64,000 bases of DNA from Opitutales bacterium (lineage in GTDB: Bacteria; Verrucomicrobiota; Verrucomicrobiia; Opitutales; Opitutaceae), in NCBI GenBank assembly GCA_018700525.1, contig JABITN010000097.1, forward strand, positions 1 to 64,000, read 5' to 3'. Under the pieces are notes generated by a model. The model saw nothing but the letters and a program-made list of their open reading frames with translations. It was not told the DNA's origin and did no database searches. The position numbers and the translations under genes were made by a program. The number at the start of each line of letters is the position of its first letter. The first letter of the stretch is position 1. Below are positions 1 to 9,943 of the stretch, piece by piece.

Positions 1-374
1 CGATAGCGAAACGGATGATGATGCGAGTAAAACAAAATATGTAGGTAGCCTTCCTCATCAATCGTCAAAGCCGGACCGCCATGATTGTCTTGGGCTTCCC
101 CAATCGTCCACGTTTCCGACCAATCGCCTGAAGATTGATCCATCGTTCGGATACGAATTCGAAAACCCTCTTTCGGCGAATCAAGCCAGGCCACATGTGT
201 CTTTCCTTCAAATGAAACAATCTTCGGCGACTCCAAATAGGCAGTCGCCCGACCCGATCCCTCCGAAGAAAGGAGAAACCGTTCGTCCTCGATTTTTCCC
301 GCGGAACAACCCGCGAGCATTCCTAAAACCAATCCGACAAAGCCTATGCTAAAACAATATCCCAGTACCTTCAT
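1..374 (-). CDS. Partial secreted lipoprotein, BNR-4-type repeat/sialidase-like (5' part only, runs off window start)
   Basis: Reading from ATG at 374 (-): MKVLGYCFSIGFVGLVLGMLAGCSAGK... (lipobox LAGC), later ...NHGGPALTIDEEGYLHIFYSHHHPFRY, typical of BNR_4 polysaccharide lyase-like proteins. Not in ORF track because it is cut by the window edge. Confidence 0.65.
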   Translation of the reverse strand, partial: MKVLGYCFSIGFVGLVLGMLAGCSAGKIEDERFLLSSEGSGRATAYLESPKIVSFEGKTHVAWLDSPKEGFRIRIRTMDQSSGDWSETWTIGEAQDNHGGPALTIDEEGYLHILFYSHHHPFRY

Positions 375-404
375 CACCGTATTCTAACAAGACAGTTCAC
401 AACT

Positions 405-1163
405 CTAAATCCCAAAATAGCGGCCCGCATTTCTCCTAGCGACTGACGATCTCTGCCGACCCGAAAGCGAGGACAATCGAACCTTATCCACTTGCGCCCG
501 AGTGACCTGCAGGGGCGACAAGGACCCAAACAAGACACGCGATATCGGCATAAAGCCTTTTAAAACCCTAAGCGTATCTTCCCACTCTGCAAAACTCGTA
601 TCCGTCAGAAATCTACCATCAGCTTTCGCCATTTCCTTAAGCTCATGAGTTCCCAATCCTTGAATTAGCGGATTGACCTTCGGGTTTCGTTCAACGAACC
701 CCGCCAATTGCACAACGCTCGCAGGTTTGATCGTCAACGCTCGATGCTCATGCCGTTCGTCAACTAATCGAGCAGTAATAACCAAACGAATCTTTTTCGA
801 TTCAAGACGTTCCGCCAATCGACGAACCGCTACCGAATTCAATCGATACCCATGATAGGCAGGCAGTATTCGCACCCCAACCACATCCGAGCATTTCGAC
901 AATTCCTCGAGATGGTCCTCCCAGGCGGCAGTTCCTGGATTCAGAACCGGAAGCGACCGAAGCCCCTTTCGCTTTTCCAGCGCTTTGAGCAACGCTCGGT
1001 TCCCTGGCATCGGGTCATCCTGAAACACAGTTTCAAACGGCGAGACCAAAGCTTCCGAAATCCCAAACCTTCTCAATTGTCGATCGATATCAGCTGCCCC
1101 GTTCCGAGAAAGGGGGGCAAACGGCCAAGACCCGCACCAAACATTCGTATCGATAAAATTCAT
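405..1163 (-). CDS. Amidohydrolase-family (TIM-barrel metal-dependent hydrolase) protein
   Basis: 252 aa; MNFIDTNVWCGSWPF start and FGSLSPL C-terminal segment; overlaps upstream amidohydrolase by 4 bp. Confidence 0.7.
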   Translation of the reverse strand: MNFIDTNVWCGSWPFAPLSRNGAADIDRQLRRFGISEALVSPFETVFQDDPMPGNRALLKALEKRKGLRSLPVLNPGTAAWEDHLEELSKCSDVVGVRILPAYHGYRLNSVAVRRLAERLESKKIRLVITARLVDERHEHRALTIKPASVVQLAGFVERNPKVNPLIQGLGTHELKEMAKADGRFLTDTSFAEWEDTLRVLKGFMPISRVLFGSLSPLQVTRAQVDKVRLSSLSGRQRSSVARRNAGRYFGI

Positions 1164-2020
1164 ACTAACTTCAGTAATTTAGCCGCGTTCCCATAGAAAA
1201 TCGCATCTCGAGCCTTTTCAGATATACCAGATCCCGCCACTTGGCCAATCGCCGCCGGCAGATCCCGAATCGGCAAATCCGATCCATAAAGAATTCGTTT
1301 AGATCCAAGATTCGATACCGCATGCTCTACGATTCCCGCTTCCGGAGAAGCACCCGAAGTATCAATCCATAAATTATCGATTCCACGCGCCGCCAAAACG
1401 CCACGAAAACCGCATCCCGTCAAATGAGCCATGATCACACGAGTATTCGGAAAACGTTTGGCGAGCAGGCACGTGTCCTCCGGGTCGGAATGCATCGAGC
1501 GCAAGCGGATTTTGGTCTGACTCCAAGTGTGCTGCAATACCGGCACGCCGTATGCCTCGGCTGCTTGCATAACCGGCTTCATACACATTTCCACAGCGTT
1601 ATTCGCAATTTCTAGTTTCAATCCACGAAAACCTAATCCACCAACGCATCGGTCAACTTCCGCCCTCACAGCACGCTCTCCCAGCTTTGGATTCAAATAG
1701 CAAAATCCAAAAAAGAAATCTGGCGCCCAAGATACGATTCGAGCAGTTTCATCATTGATCGCTCGAATCTGCTTTCCGCTGGGCCTAGGTCCCTCAACCA
1801 AAACATCGCCCAAGGCCACCATCCTTTCAATTCCGAATCTACGAGAACGCTTCACCAATCGATTCACATCGAATCGGGTTCTCCCGTCTTTCATAAAAAC
1901 GGGATGCGTATGAATATCAATGATCGGGCGTAAATAGGCGAGTTCGATGGATTGAAGGGGGTTGAGAGTTAAAGCAAATAACGAGCTCAAACGAGATCGT
2001 GAAGCATCGCCACGAACCAC
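1160..2020 (-). CDS. Amidohydrolase-family protein
   Basis: IIDIHTHPVF (HxH), VIMAHLTG, ILYGSDLPI motifs; true start may be internal to the ORF. Confidence 0.8.
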   Translation of the reverse strand: MVRGDASRSRLSSLFALTLNPLQSIELAYLRPIIDIHTHPVFMKDGRTRFDVNRLVKRSRRFGIERMVALGDVLVEGPRPSGKQIRAINDETARIVSWAPDFFFGFCYLNPKLGERAVRAEVDRCVGGLGFRGLKLEIANNAVEMCMKPVMQAAEAYGVPVLQHTWSQTKIRLRSMHSDPEDTCLLAKRFPNTRVIMAHLTGCGFRGVLAARGIDNLWIDTSGASPEAGIVEHAVSNLGSKRILYGSDLPIRDLPAAIGQVAGSGISEKARDAIFYGNAAKLLKLV

Positions 2021-2153
2021 CCAAAAACAATAGATGTTTCAAAACGAGGTAAGCAGCCTGCCAGCTTACGGTAAACCGACTGCTTTGCCACCCTGATCAA
2101 AGCAAGAAGCTTGCGACTCCTCTTCAAAACCCCTACCTCTTTCTCACGAACAT

Positions 2154-2711
2154 ATGGGCATTACAAAAAACAACTACCTCTTAATCTCACGTGCGGCTAT
2201 TCTTGGATCGATTATTTGTCTCCAAGTATTTGTAGCCAACGCATCCGCGGCGTCTAATCCTGACGCCGCTCTCTCTAAGCTGGGCATCGAACTCCCGGTT
2301 CCTGCCAAATCCATCGCCAATTACGTTGGCGCAACTCGAACCGGAAATCTCATTTTCCTTTCAGGGCACATACCGCGTCGCTCAGACGGTTCGCTCGTGG
2401 TTGGAAAGCTCGGCGACAGTCTTTCCGAGAAAGAAGGATACAATGCAGCCCGTCTCTCTGCCATTGGCCTCCTCGCGACTCTCAAAGCGGAAATCGGCGA
2501 CCTCTCCAAAGTGAAGCGTATTGTCAAGGTTTTCGGTATGGTTAACGCGAAAGACGATTACACCGATCACTCGAAAGTGATCAATGGCTGCTCGAATTTG
2601 CTCGTTGAGGTTTTCGGTGACAAAGGTCGTCACGCCAGAGCCGCTTGCGGATTCAGCTCGCTCCCTCTCGGAGCTGCTGTGGAAATCGAAATGATCGTCG
2701 AAGTCGAGTAA
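2154..2711 (+). CDS. RidA/YjgF/UK114-family protein with N-terminal signal peptide
   Basis: NYVGATRTGNLIFLSGHIPRRSDGSLVVGKLG, RAACGFSSLPLGAAVEIEMIVEVE; hydrophobic leader ending ANASAAS. Confidence 0.88.
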   Translation: MGITKNNYLLISRAAILGSIICLQVFVANASAASNPDAALSKLGIELPVPAKSIANYVGATRTGNLIFLSGHIPRRSDGSLVVGKLGDSLSEKEGYNAARLSAIGLLATLKAEIGDLSKVKRIVKVFGMVNAKDDYTDHSKVINGCSNLLVEVFGDKGRHARAACGFSSLPLGAAVEIEMIVEVE

Positions 2712-2721
2712 CGCAACCGTA

Positions 2722-3993
2722 TCAAACGCTCTTGAGGATTTCCGCAACCGCATCGGCAACCCGATCGCATTCGTTCTTCGAGTTAAAAATGTGCGTTGAA
2801 ACGCGAACCGCATCCAAACCGCGTTCCGTGACCTGGCGACAACGCATCCGATACTCACGCATCAATCCGTTCGTTAGCCTATCGAAGGGCACCTTCGAGC
2901 TCGCAAAAGTCGTAATCGATCGCCTCATTTTGGGATCCGATGGCGTGAGTATACGAACGCTATCAATCTCCAATAACTTGGATTGCAAATAAGTCGCCAG
3001 TCCCGAGCCATACGCTTCTATTCGTTCGAGACCAATCGAGTTTTGAATCTCCATCGCCACCCGCAAGCCTTCGACTAGCTCCGTATTGCGCGTTCCATAT
3101 TCATGTCTTCGAGCGCTTAGCTCATAGGTTATACCGCCAGGCAACTCGTATTCCGATCCCGAATGACCGCCAAGATGACTACAATCCACTTCGTCCATTC
3201 GGTCCTTGGCAATGAAAAGAATACCAGTCCCTCGCGGTCCGCCCATCCACTTATGACCGCTCGTCGCATAGGAATCGCAACCGATAGCCCGTAAATCGAC
3301 AGGGAGCATCCCTGCGCTCTGAGCGCCATCGACATGAAACCAGATTCCGCGTTCCCGGGCGAGTGATGCGATCGCTTTTACGTCGAACAAAATCCCGGTC
3401 GGAGCCGTAATGTGACTCACTTGAATAACGCGCGTACGGGGCGTGATCAGTTTTCGGATTCGCTCCACGGAGCCTTGCATCGTTTCCGGATCCGGATCGA
3501 ATACCTTCACATCAATCCCATCTAACTTCTGACGATTCAACCAAGGAAATGATCCACCCGGATGCGCATGCGACTCAAAAATAACTTCATCCCCCTTCTC
3601 CAGCGTCAATCCCGATGCGATAATCGAATTCGATTCCGTTGCATTACGGGTGAAGCAAAGCTCATCCGTATCGGCACCCAAATAATCAGCCGCCACAACT
3701 CTGGCCTTATCCATAATCGAGTGACCCGTTTCCGAAATTCGCTGCAGCTCTTTCCCCTTCGCCTCAACGGCTTCCAAAACGCGCGATGGAGCCGGACCCA
3801 AACCTCCACAATTCAAATACACGCGATCCGTATCCAGCATATATCCTCGCCTAACCGCAGTCCAATAATCCGATGGATCAATCGATTCGTAATCCGGAAG
3901 AACACTCAATCCGGAAATACCCTTGCGACAGCCTGGCACCAAAATAGCCGAAGCCCCCAACCCCATCGAGCCTATGAATTTCTTCCTATTCAT
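2722..3993 (-). CDS. Aminotransferase class V-fold PLP enzyme (isopenicillin-N-epimerase/PvdN-like), putatively exported
   Basis: SGHKWMGGPRGTGILF PLP-lysine region, HVDGAQSAGMLPVDL; N-terminus MNRKKFIGSMGLGASAILVPGCRKG (Tat/lipoprotein-like). Confidence 0.85.
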   Translation of the reverse strand: MNRKKFIGSMGLGASAILVPGCRKGISGLSVLPDYESIDPSDYWTAVRRGYMLDTDRVYLNCGGLGPAPSRVLEAVEAKGKELQRISETGHSIMDKARVVAADYLGADTDELCFTRNATESNSIIASGLTLEKGDEVIFESHAHPGGSFPWLNRQKLDGIDVKVFDPDPETMQGSVERIRKLITPRTRVIQVSHITAPTGILFDVKAIASLARERGIWFHVDGAQSAGMLPVDLRAIGCDSYATSGHKWMGGPRGTGILFIAKDRMDEVDCSHLGGHSGSEYELPGGITYELSARRHEYGTRNTELVEGLRVAMEIQNSIGLERIEAYGSGLATYLQSKLLEIDSVRILTPSDPKMRRSITTFASSKVPFDRLTNGLMREYRMRCRQVTERGLDAVRVSTHIFNSKNECDRVADAVAEILKSV

Positions 3994-4052
3994 TTTTAAA
4001 TCAACTTATCTCCTCTCACTCGATCAAGACGAAGAGCAGCTGGCAAGCGATT

Positions 4053-5399
4053 CTATTGCGAGATTGCTGAACTAGTATCCTTCTTCTCAGGAACCACGCT
4101 ATACGTTCCCTCGAACTCCGTATAGTCGCCAACCTCCCTATCACGTGGTAAAACCGCCCAAGGAGCTCCGACCTCCGCCAACGAAAGTCGTTCGTAATAC
4201 GAACGCAAAGCGTAATATTCCAAATCTTCTACCACATAGAAAACCTCTCCAGCGTCATCGGCTACGCATTGTCGATAGCGGCTTGCAATATCTTGGATCG
4301 GGCAAATATCATGCACCGCATTCACCCACTTGCAGGTTCCTTTGGCCAACTCTGTCGTGCAAATCCTTGCCAAGCCTCCACCAACATGATCCGCCACCGC
4401 ATCGAACATGATATCGCGTAATTTAATCAGATCAGGCGTTCGAAATGACTGAGAATTCTCTCCTACGTAAAACGTGTGCGTACCACAGAAGCGCCAACGA
4501 AATACTCCTTTCGAACCTGTAATGACAATCTCAGGATCAATTCGATGCATAGAGCCATGAGTCAAGAGGATCGCCGCTTCCACGCCACTTTCCATCGTCC
4601 CAACGGTACGTACCGTATCGAAACTTTCAACGGGTTTCGACCGATACAATTCCGCGCTCACACGCTTCAGCTCCGCTCTGTCTTCCAGGCGTTCGCCCAG
4701 CCAAAACAGAATCAAATTTACCATATGGGAAAGCCCATTGTTCAGAGGCGAATCAAGTATCCAAGAATTCCCGTCATGCAAGTGCCCGCTCCATTCGTTC
4801 CGATCGTAATAACTCTGAGCTCGGGGCCAAACACCAACGCAATCAACACGTTTCACTTCGCCAATCTCACCATCGAGCAAACGTTTTTTGATATCCCACG
4901 TTTCAGGAAGATAAGTGTGCTGAAAACCAACCGACACAACTATTCCAGATTCGCGTTCGGCCGCTTGAATCGCAGCTACGTCCTGCAAACTCGGAGCCAG
5001 CGGCTTTTCCACCAAAACCTGAAGTCCAAGCTTCAAGCATTCGATTGTCATTCGCGTATGACTGCCAATTCCAGTCGGGATGCACACCCAATCCAACGAA
5101 TGTTTTTCACCCTCTAACATCGAGCGATAGTCACTATAGATGGGTACCCCAAGTTCCTTGAACTTCGTGACCTGATCAACCGCCTCTTCCGGATTAATAA
5201 TCGTAACGGCAGCCCACTTTGCACGGCCATCCGCCACCAAAGCGCTCAAGCACTCATAATAGGCAAACGCATAACCCGTCACGCCAATTAGACCAACCCT
5301 GTACGGTTGTTCGGGCCTAATCGGCGTCGGTATAGAAAGATCGGCTGTCATATTAGCGGGCACAAAAGCTACTGAAAGGGGCAATGGGTATTCATTCAA
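4053..5399 (-). CDS. Gfo/Idh/MocA-family oxidoreductase
   Basis: VGLIGVTGYAFAYYE, VLVEKPLAPSLQD signatures. Confidence 0.85.
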   Translation of the reverse strand: MNEYPLPLSVAFVPANMTADLSIPTPIRPEQPYRVGLIGVTGYAFAYYECLSALVADGRAKWAAVTIINPEEAVDQVTKFKELGVPIYSDYRSMLEGEKHSLDWVCIPTGIGSHTRMTIECLKLGLQVLVEKPLAPSLQDVAAIQAAERESGIVVSVGFQHTYLPETWDIKKRLLDGEIGEVKRVDCVGVWPRAQSYYDRNEWSGHLHDGNSWILDSPLNNGLSHMVNLILFWLGERLEDRAELKRVSAELYRSKPVESFDTVRTVGTMESGVEAAILLTHGSMHRIDPEIVITGSKGVFRWRFCGTHTFYVGENSQSFRTPDLIKLRDIMFDAVADHVGGGLARICTTELAKGTCKWVNAVHDICPIQDIASRYRQCVADDAGEVFYVVEDLEYYALRSYYERLSLAEVGAPWAVLPRDREVGDYTEFEGTYSVVPEKKDTSSAISQ

Positions 5400-5656
5400 A
5401 TGAGGCCCGCATGTCCAATCAGACGGGCTAACTTACTTCTAAACTCCAAATGCTAGACAACCTCTATTGATTCGTCATCAAAAAGCTCTTTTTCCGGTAA
5501 AGCGGGTGCGTCACTTGACTCTCGCTATTTCTGACCGCGTGAACTGCAATTCGTTGATAAACAAGGAATAATTTAGGCTCTAGACTAGCATGGTACAATA
5601 CACCGAGGCGAAATACCACATTCTACAGTAATTTTCTTTAAAACCAAGAACGCCCT

Positions 5657-6619
5657 TCATGCCGGGCAATAATCCTTCGAATGAATCGATTCAGCTAGGG
5701 AAAGCGTCGCTTCTCCGTACGACTTCGCATTGGCCGCAAAAACCGAATCTCGAACCTCATCGATATTCCTAGCTCCAGAGAGGGCCAACGAAACACCTGC
5801 CTGATCTAAAACCCAACGATAAGCTGCCTGCGGTAGCGACCCGATATCTCCAGAAATCAAATGTGTTTTCAAAGCTTCCGCGTAATCCACTCGCTCAGCA
5901 ATTTCCTCTCTCGAATAACGGGAATTAAGACTTGCATCAGGAAAAACCGTATCCTTTCGAATTACTCCGCTAAGGAAACCATTCGCCATACATTCCCGAG
6001 CGACTACCCCGCAATCAAGTTCCATAGCCGTCTTGATCAGGGGACGCGTTTCACGATTGAAAGGACTCAATACTACCTGGATCGCATCAATTCGACGATC
6101 CTGCATCCACTGGGCCGACATATCCCGAGTGTCATCGTACATTGAAACCGAGTGCCCGAGGAATCGGATCTTTCCTTGGGAACGCAAACAGCCCAACTCC
6201 TCCCAAACATCATCATCAATCTCGCCAGGGCCAAATGGAGAGTGAAAGAAAAGTAGGTCAATGTGGTCAGTCCCCAAGCGGGTTAAACTCGCTTCGCAAG
6301 ACTCTCTCGCCTCTGCAGCGTTGAAACGTCCGGGCATCACGTTCCTTGCCGTACGCCCAAACTTCGTCGAAATAATAGCCTCATTTCGGCGCGACCCCAG
6401 ACCTTTCCCCAAAACGGTTTCCGCGATGCCATCTTCGGATTTACTTCCGTACAAGGGTGCCGTATCGAAAAAGTTGATTCCACAATCTAGCGACTCGCCT
6501 ATCAATCGCGTGGCATCGTCATTTCCCACATCACCATACACGCTGCTCCCCAATGCCCAAGTACCCAGGCCAATTTCGGAGCAGGTTAAACCAGTTCTTC
6601 CAAGTAAACGTTCTTTCAT
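5657..6619 (-). CDS. Aldo/keto reductase
   Basis: LGRTGLTCSEIGLGTWALG...INFFDTAPLYGSKSEDGIAETVLGKGL. Confidence 0.93.
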   Translation of the reverse strand: MKERLLGRTGLTCSEIGLGTWALGSSVYGDVGNDDATRLIGESLDCGINFFDTAPLYGSKSEDGIAETVLGKGLGSRRNEAIISTKFGRTARNVMPGRFNAAEARESCEASLTRLGTDHIDLLFFHSPFGPGEIDDDVWEELGCLRSQGKIRFLGHSVSMYDDTRDMSAQWMQDRRIDAIQVVLSPFNRETRPLIKTAMELDCGVVARECMANGFLSGVIRKDTVFPDASLNSRYSREEIAERVDYAEALKTHLISGDIGSLPQAAYRWVLDQAGVSLALSGARNIDEVRDSVFAANAKSYGEATLSLAESIHSKDYCPA

Positions 6620-6624
6620 TACAG

Positions 6625-7344
6625 CTATTTAATTTCTTCCAACAAGGCCTTCACCTTAGGAACCACATTTTGGAGAACCACCTTCAATTGGAGCTCTCCT
6701 CGTTCAACCGAAGCCTCACGCGGATCATCGCCCATAACTCCATCTCCATCCAAGGTCAGCGGCCTATCCGGAAGCGAATCGAGAACAATACTCTTCGGGT
6801 CGAAAAACATCTGAAACGAAGTTTCCGTTGCCCCAGCGTGGTCGCCGACATACTGGTCGCCGAGAAATTGATTATCCGCCCATACCAGGAATCGGGTACC
6901 TTTCGCCATTTTCCGAGCACGCCTAGCTCCCTCCTCCAATGCATCGATCTGTTCCGGCGGGTAGTGCCCCGTAAACAGAATCACCACCTTAAAACTCTCA
7001 TCCGCTAACTGGATACAAATTTCCTCCGCAACACGAGCCGCCAAATCCGCCGACGTATCGATCGAATGGGCAAACCCCTTGAAAGGTTTTATAGTATTCA
7101 CGCCCAAGGGAATCGCTGGAAGCACGACTCCACCGGTTTCCTCTGCAATCGCCAAACAAATGCCTTCGGCCTTAGTCGAATCCAAACCGATCGGCGCGTG
7201 CAAACAATGCCATTCCAATGCCCCCCACGGTACGAAAGCAATCGGTGTCTTTTCGCGAATCGCATCAATCTGAGGTGGACGAAGATCTCCATAGCGGCCC
7301 GATTTAGGGCTCGCAGAAGAAGCGGAAGAAGAATCAATAAACAT
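6625..7344 (-). CDS. Creatininase-family protein
   Basis: VPWGALEWHCLHAPIGLDSTKAEGI, DHAGATETSFQMF. Confidence 0.9.
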   Translation of the reverse strand: MFIDSSSASSASPKSGRYGDLRPPQIDAIREKTPIAFVPWGALEWHCLHAPIGLDSTKAEGICLAIAEETGGVVLPAIPLGVNTIKPFKGFAHSIDTSADLAARVAEEICIQLADESFKVVILFTGHYPPEQIDALEEGARRARKMAKGTRFLVWADNQFLGDQYVGDHAGATETSFQMFFDPKSIVLDSLPDRPLTLDGDGVMGDDPREASVERGELQLKVVLQNVVPKVKALLEEIK

Positions 7345-7408
7345 TAGCGGAGATTAAATCGAAGAGCCGGGGCAGTGAACACGAGAGTGAATGATTTTTT
7401 ATTAAAAA

Positions 7409-7546
7409 GGTAGCTACCGATCTCCGAGGGGTCATTATTCTAAAGATAGCTAAACGACTTCGTCGTTCAGTAGCCGCTCGGAGATCGACCGCTACCAAAA
7501 TCAGCAACGAAACAAGTTTCGATGTATTTACCCGTACCAAATAAAT
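7409..7546. repeat. Intergenic hairpin repeat, copy A
   Basis: GGTAGCTACCGATCTCCGA...CTCGGAGATCGACCGCTACC inverted arms, then conserved tail ...AACGAAACAAGTTTCGATGTATTTACCCG...AAATAAA; homologous to copies at 10845, 13489, 42235. Confidence 0.85.
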
Positions 7547-7578
7547 CCAAAATTCGCATTCTCGATGTAGGCAAAGCT

Positions 7579-8925
7579 CTACTTGATTCCCACAAGCGCC
7601 AAGATTTTATTGCCCGTCAAGCGCTCTTCCGCGCTCAAGCTATGTGGTGTTTGCCCTCCATAGGTTTTCGAACACTCTTCAAATCGAACCTTAGTATTTG
7701 CAACAAACGCATCAACCGATCCTTCTACATTAAAAAGTCGCATGATCTCTGGTAGCCAACGGTGACCATAACGAACATGCTGTTGCTCGTCATTTCTATC
7801 AAAAGCTAAGAGCGTGTCCGCTTCAAAATCATTGAGCTCCCTCATTTTATCCATTATCTGGGCTTTCGTCCCGAAACTTCCTGCCTCAAATTCCATCGTC
7901 ATCATCGCGTATCGCTCCGGTGGAGACATTTGCACGAGAATATTATAGAGGTCGAGAGAGTGCTCGAGCCGAGTTAGATCAACTCCAAGCTTAGGCAATT
8001 GACGATAACCGAATGCGCTGTGCCGTGACTCGTCCCACAAGTGACGGGCCAGATCGTAATGCATATCAAACGGAGCCACAGGGGTTTCATAGAAAACGGT
8101 CGCTAGATAATCAACCGCATCCAACTCCATCATTAGCCAAACATACACCATCACACGCAATACGCGGGCATCGGTCTCCGGATCCTCCAACCAACTACGG
8201 ACAATTGGAAATTGTTCGGGATCATACCCATACGCAGTTGACGCAATTGGGGAATCCCCACGATTGCATGTATCCAAATGGCGATAAGGGACGGTGCGAC
8301 TAATCCACTCGAAATCACTCGGCGCGGCAATCGATTCCCGCTCTCCCAGCCATCCTCCAATAGCGCTTAGAGCAATCGAAAGATGCTGCGTCCATTCATC
8401 GCCCCCGACGCCCTGAAGGTATTGCGCGACCTCATCCGCGTGACGTTCCTCGTCAAGGATGAATTCCTCCACTAATTTCCGAGAGGGCCAATCTGCCAAG
8501 TGATGAGTCGTTTCCAGATAATGGCGATACGCTGCCAACAGTGCGGGTTTCAAAACCCGATAAAAACCCACAAGAGCGACTAGCGAGTCTTCCGCTCGAA
8601 CAGCTTCCTCGAAAATCGCGCTATACGACTCCCTTACGCATTCGTCTTTCCCGAAACCGCTCAGCTCTCGTCCGCGTTCGCGAAGAAACCGCGCGTGCCC
8701 CGCGGATTCCCAAACGTGCTGGCAAATCAGATACTTCAATTCGACATCACCCACTCGATAAACGAGGGTTGTAGCTGTTCGAACGAATTCGCGTTCAATC
8801 TCGAACAGCATCCGTTGGAGCTGCGCCATTTCTTTAACAGCGACCATACGGCCAGTAACGGAACGCGGTTGAGCGTCAGCGGTAAGTGAATGTGTCATAT
8901 ATTTAGTAGAACAAATTGTATCCAA
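7579..8925 (-). CDS. Ferritin-like diiron-type protein with apparent tandem EExxH/DExxH motifs; function unknown
   Basis: 448 aa; HVWESAGHARFL, EFILDEERHADEVAQYL, HLWDESRHSAFGYRQL, FDRNDEQQHVRYGHRW. Confidence 0.65.
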   Translation of the reverse strand: MDTICSTKYMTHSLTADAQPRSVTGRMVAVKEMAQLQRMLFEIEREFVRTATTLVYRVGDVELKYLICQHVWESAGHARFLRERGRELSGFGKDECVRESYSAIFEEAVRAEDSLVALVGFYRVLKPALLAAYRHYLETTHHLADWPSRKLVEEFILDEERHADEVAQYLQGVGGDEWTQHLSIALSAIGGWLGERESIAAPSDFEWISRTVPYRHLDTCNRGDSPIASTAYGYDPEQFPIVRSWLEDPETDARVLRVMVYVWLMMELDAVDYLATVFYETPVAPFDMHYDLARHLWDESRHSAFGYRQLPKLGVDLTRLEHSLDLYNILVQMSPPERYAMMTMEFEAGSFGTKAQIMDKMRELNDFEADTLLAFDRNDEQQHVRYGHRWLPEIMRLFNVEGSVDAFVANTKVRFEECSKTYGGQTPHSLSAEERLTGNKILALVGIK

Positions 8926-8927
8926 AC

Positions 8928-9854
8928 CTAGCAGACTCTTCCATTCTTAGCCGCTTTGGAATGCCCAGGGGGGATTTCGCCAATCCAACGCTCATCGATC
9001 GGCTCGCTAGCCCGTTGATAGCGACTGTCGCTGGAAATCCGGAATTGATTGCCCGAACAATTGTCGACCGCCGCATGGACCAAGAACATACCGAAAGTCA
9101 GAAAGTCTCCAGCCTCGAATTCAGTCGTTAGCCAACGTCCGCCAAATTTGTTACGCACGACCGGTGGGTTATGCGACAAGGTTCCGGTAAACGTCCAACC
9201 ACCTTCATCGGCTCGCTTCTTTTGTTCAGGTTTGTTTTCGCAATAGCTGTCGACATCGCGATAAACGTAATTTTTCAACAGATCCATCCGCTTGTGCGAG
9301 CCCTCCAAGATCATCAGTCCACCGAGATCGAAAGGTATATCTCCGTACGGAAGCCAGCACGTCATATGTCGATCGGTTCCCCGTCCCATGTAAGGCAAAT
9401 CCGCATGCGGATTCGTACCTTTCCCAGGTCCCATCGCTCGCAACCATGTAAAATCGTAATGGCGAATCGGTTCATCGTAAAGCCGACGATAGAAATTCGC
9501 GAGACGACCCGAATAAAGAAGCGACTGAACCGACGCGCTGCGAGCGGCGATATCAGGCACGAACTGCAAGGTAGCCGCGTCTTCTTTGCATATTGCGTCT
9601 TCAACCGGGAAATCCGGATCGAGAACATCCATTTCAGTTAACTCCGACAAAATACTGCTCCTCGCCTCAAGCACTTTATCGCGATCTAAATAACCCTTCA
9701 TATACAAATACCCGTCCTTCTCTAATCGACGGCGTAATTCAGGCATATCGTCCGCGACATCCGCAGAACTGCGCAAATGTCCAATCTTGCGATCGTCGCC
9801 ATCAAGAGCGTGACCATAGGAAACCAATGGAGGCAATTCAGTCTGAGCACTCAT
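8928..9854 (-). CDS. Phytanoyl-CoA dioxygenase (PhyH)-family Fe(II)/2OG oxygenase
   Basis: ORF 8928..9908; likely start MSAQTELPP at 9854. HADLPYMGRG (HxD), VHAAVDN...RISSDSRYQ distal His/Arg. Confidence 0.85.
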   Translation of the reverse strand: MSAQTELPPLVSYGHALDGDDRKIGHLRSSADVADDMPELRRRLEKDGYLYMKGYLDRDKVLEARSSILSELTEMDVLDPDFPVEDAICKEDAATLQFVPDIAARSASVQSLLYSGRLANFYRRLYDEPIRHYDFTWLRAMGPGKGTNPHADLPYMGRGTDRHMTCWLPYGDIPFDLGGLMILEGSHKRMDLLKNYVYRDVDSYCENKPEQKKRADEGGWTFTGTLSHNPPVVRNKFGGRWLTTEFEAGDFLTFGMFLVHAAVDNCSGNQFRISSDSRYQRASEPIDERWIGEIPPGHSKAAKNGRVC

Positions 9855-9943
9855 ATCACTAAAAACAATCAAATCTAAAACCCTCACCATACATGAGAAA
9901 ACATTCAAATAAAATGGTTGAAATGGGATTTCACATGTAGATT

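Noticed and set aside
2382-2858. 158-aa minus-strand ORF
   Set aside because: Antisense to RidA gene; no recognisable features
4476-5117. 213-aa plus-strand ORF
   Set aside because: Antisense to the clear Gfo/Idh/MocA gene 4053..5399; low-complexity, no family features; a shadow ORF from codon bias
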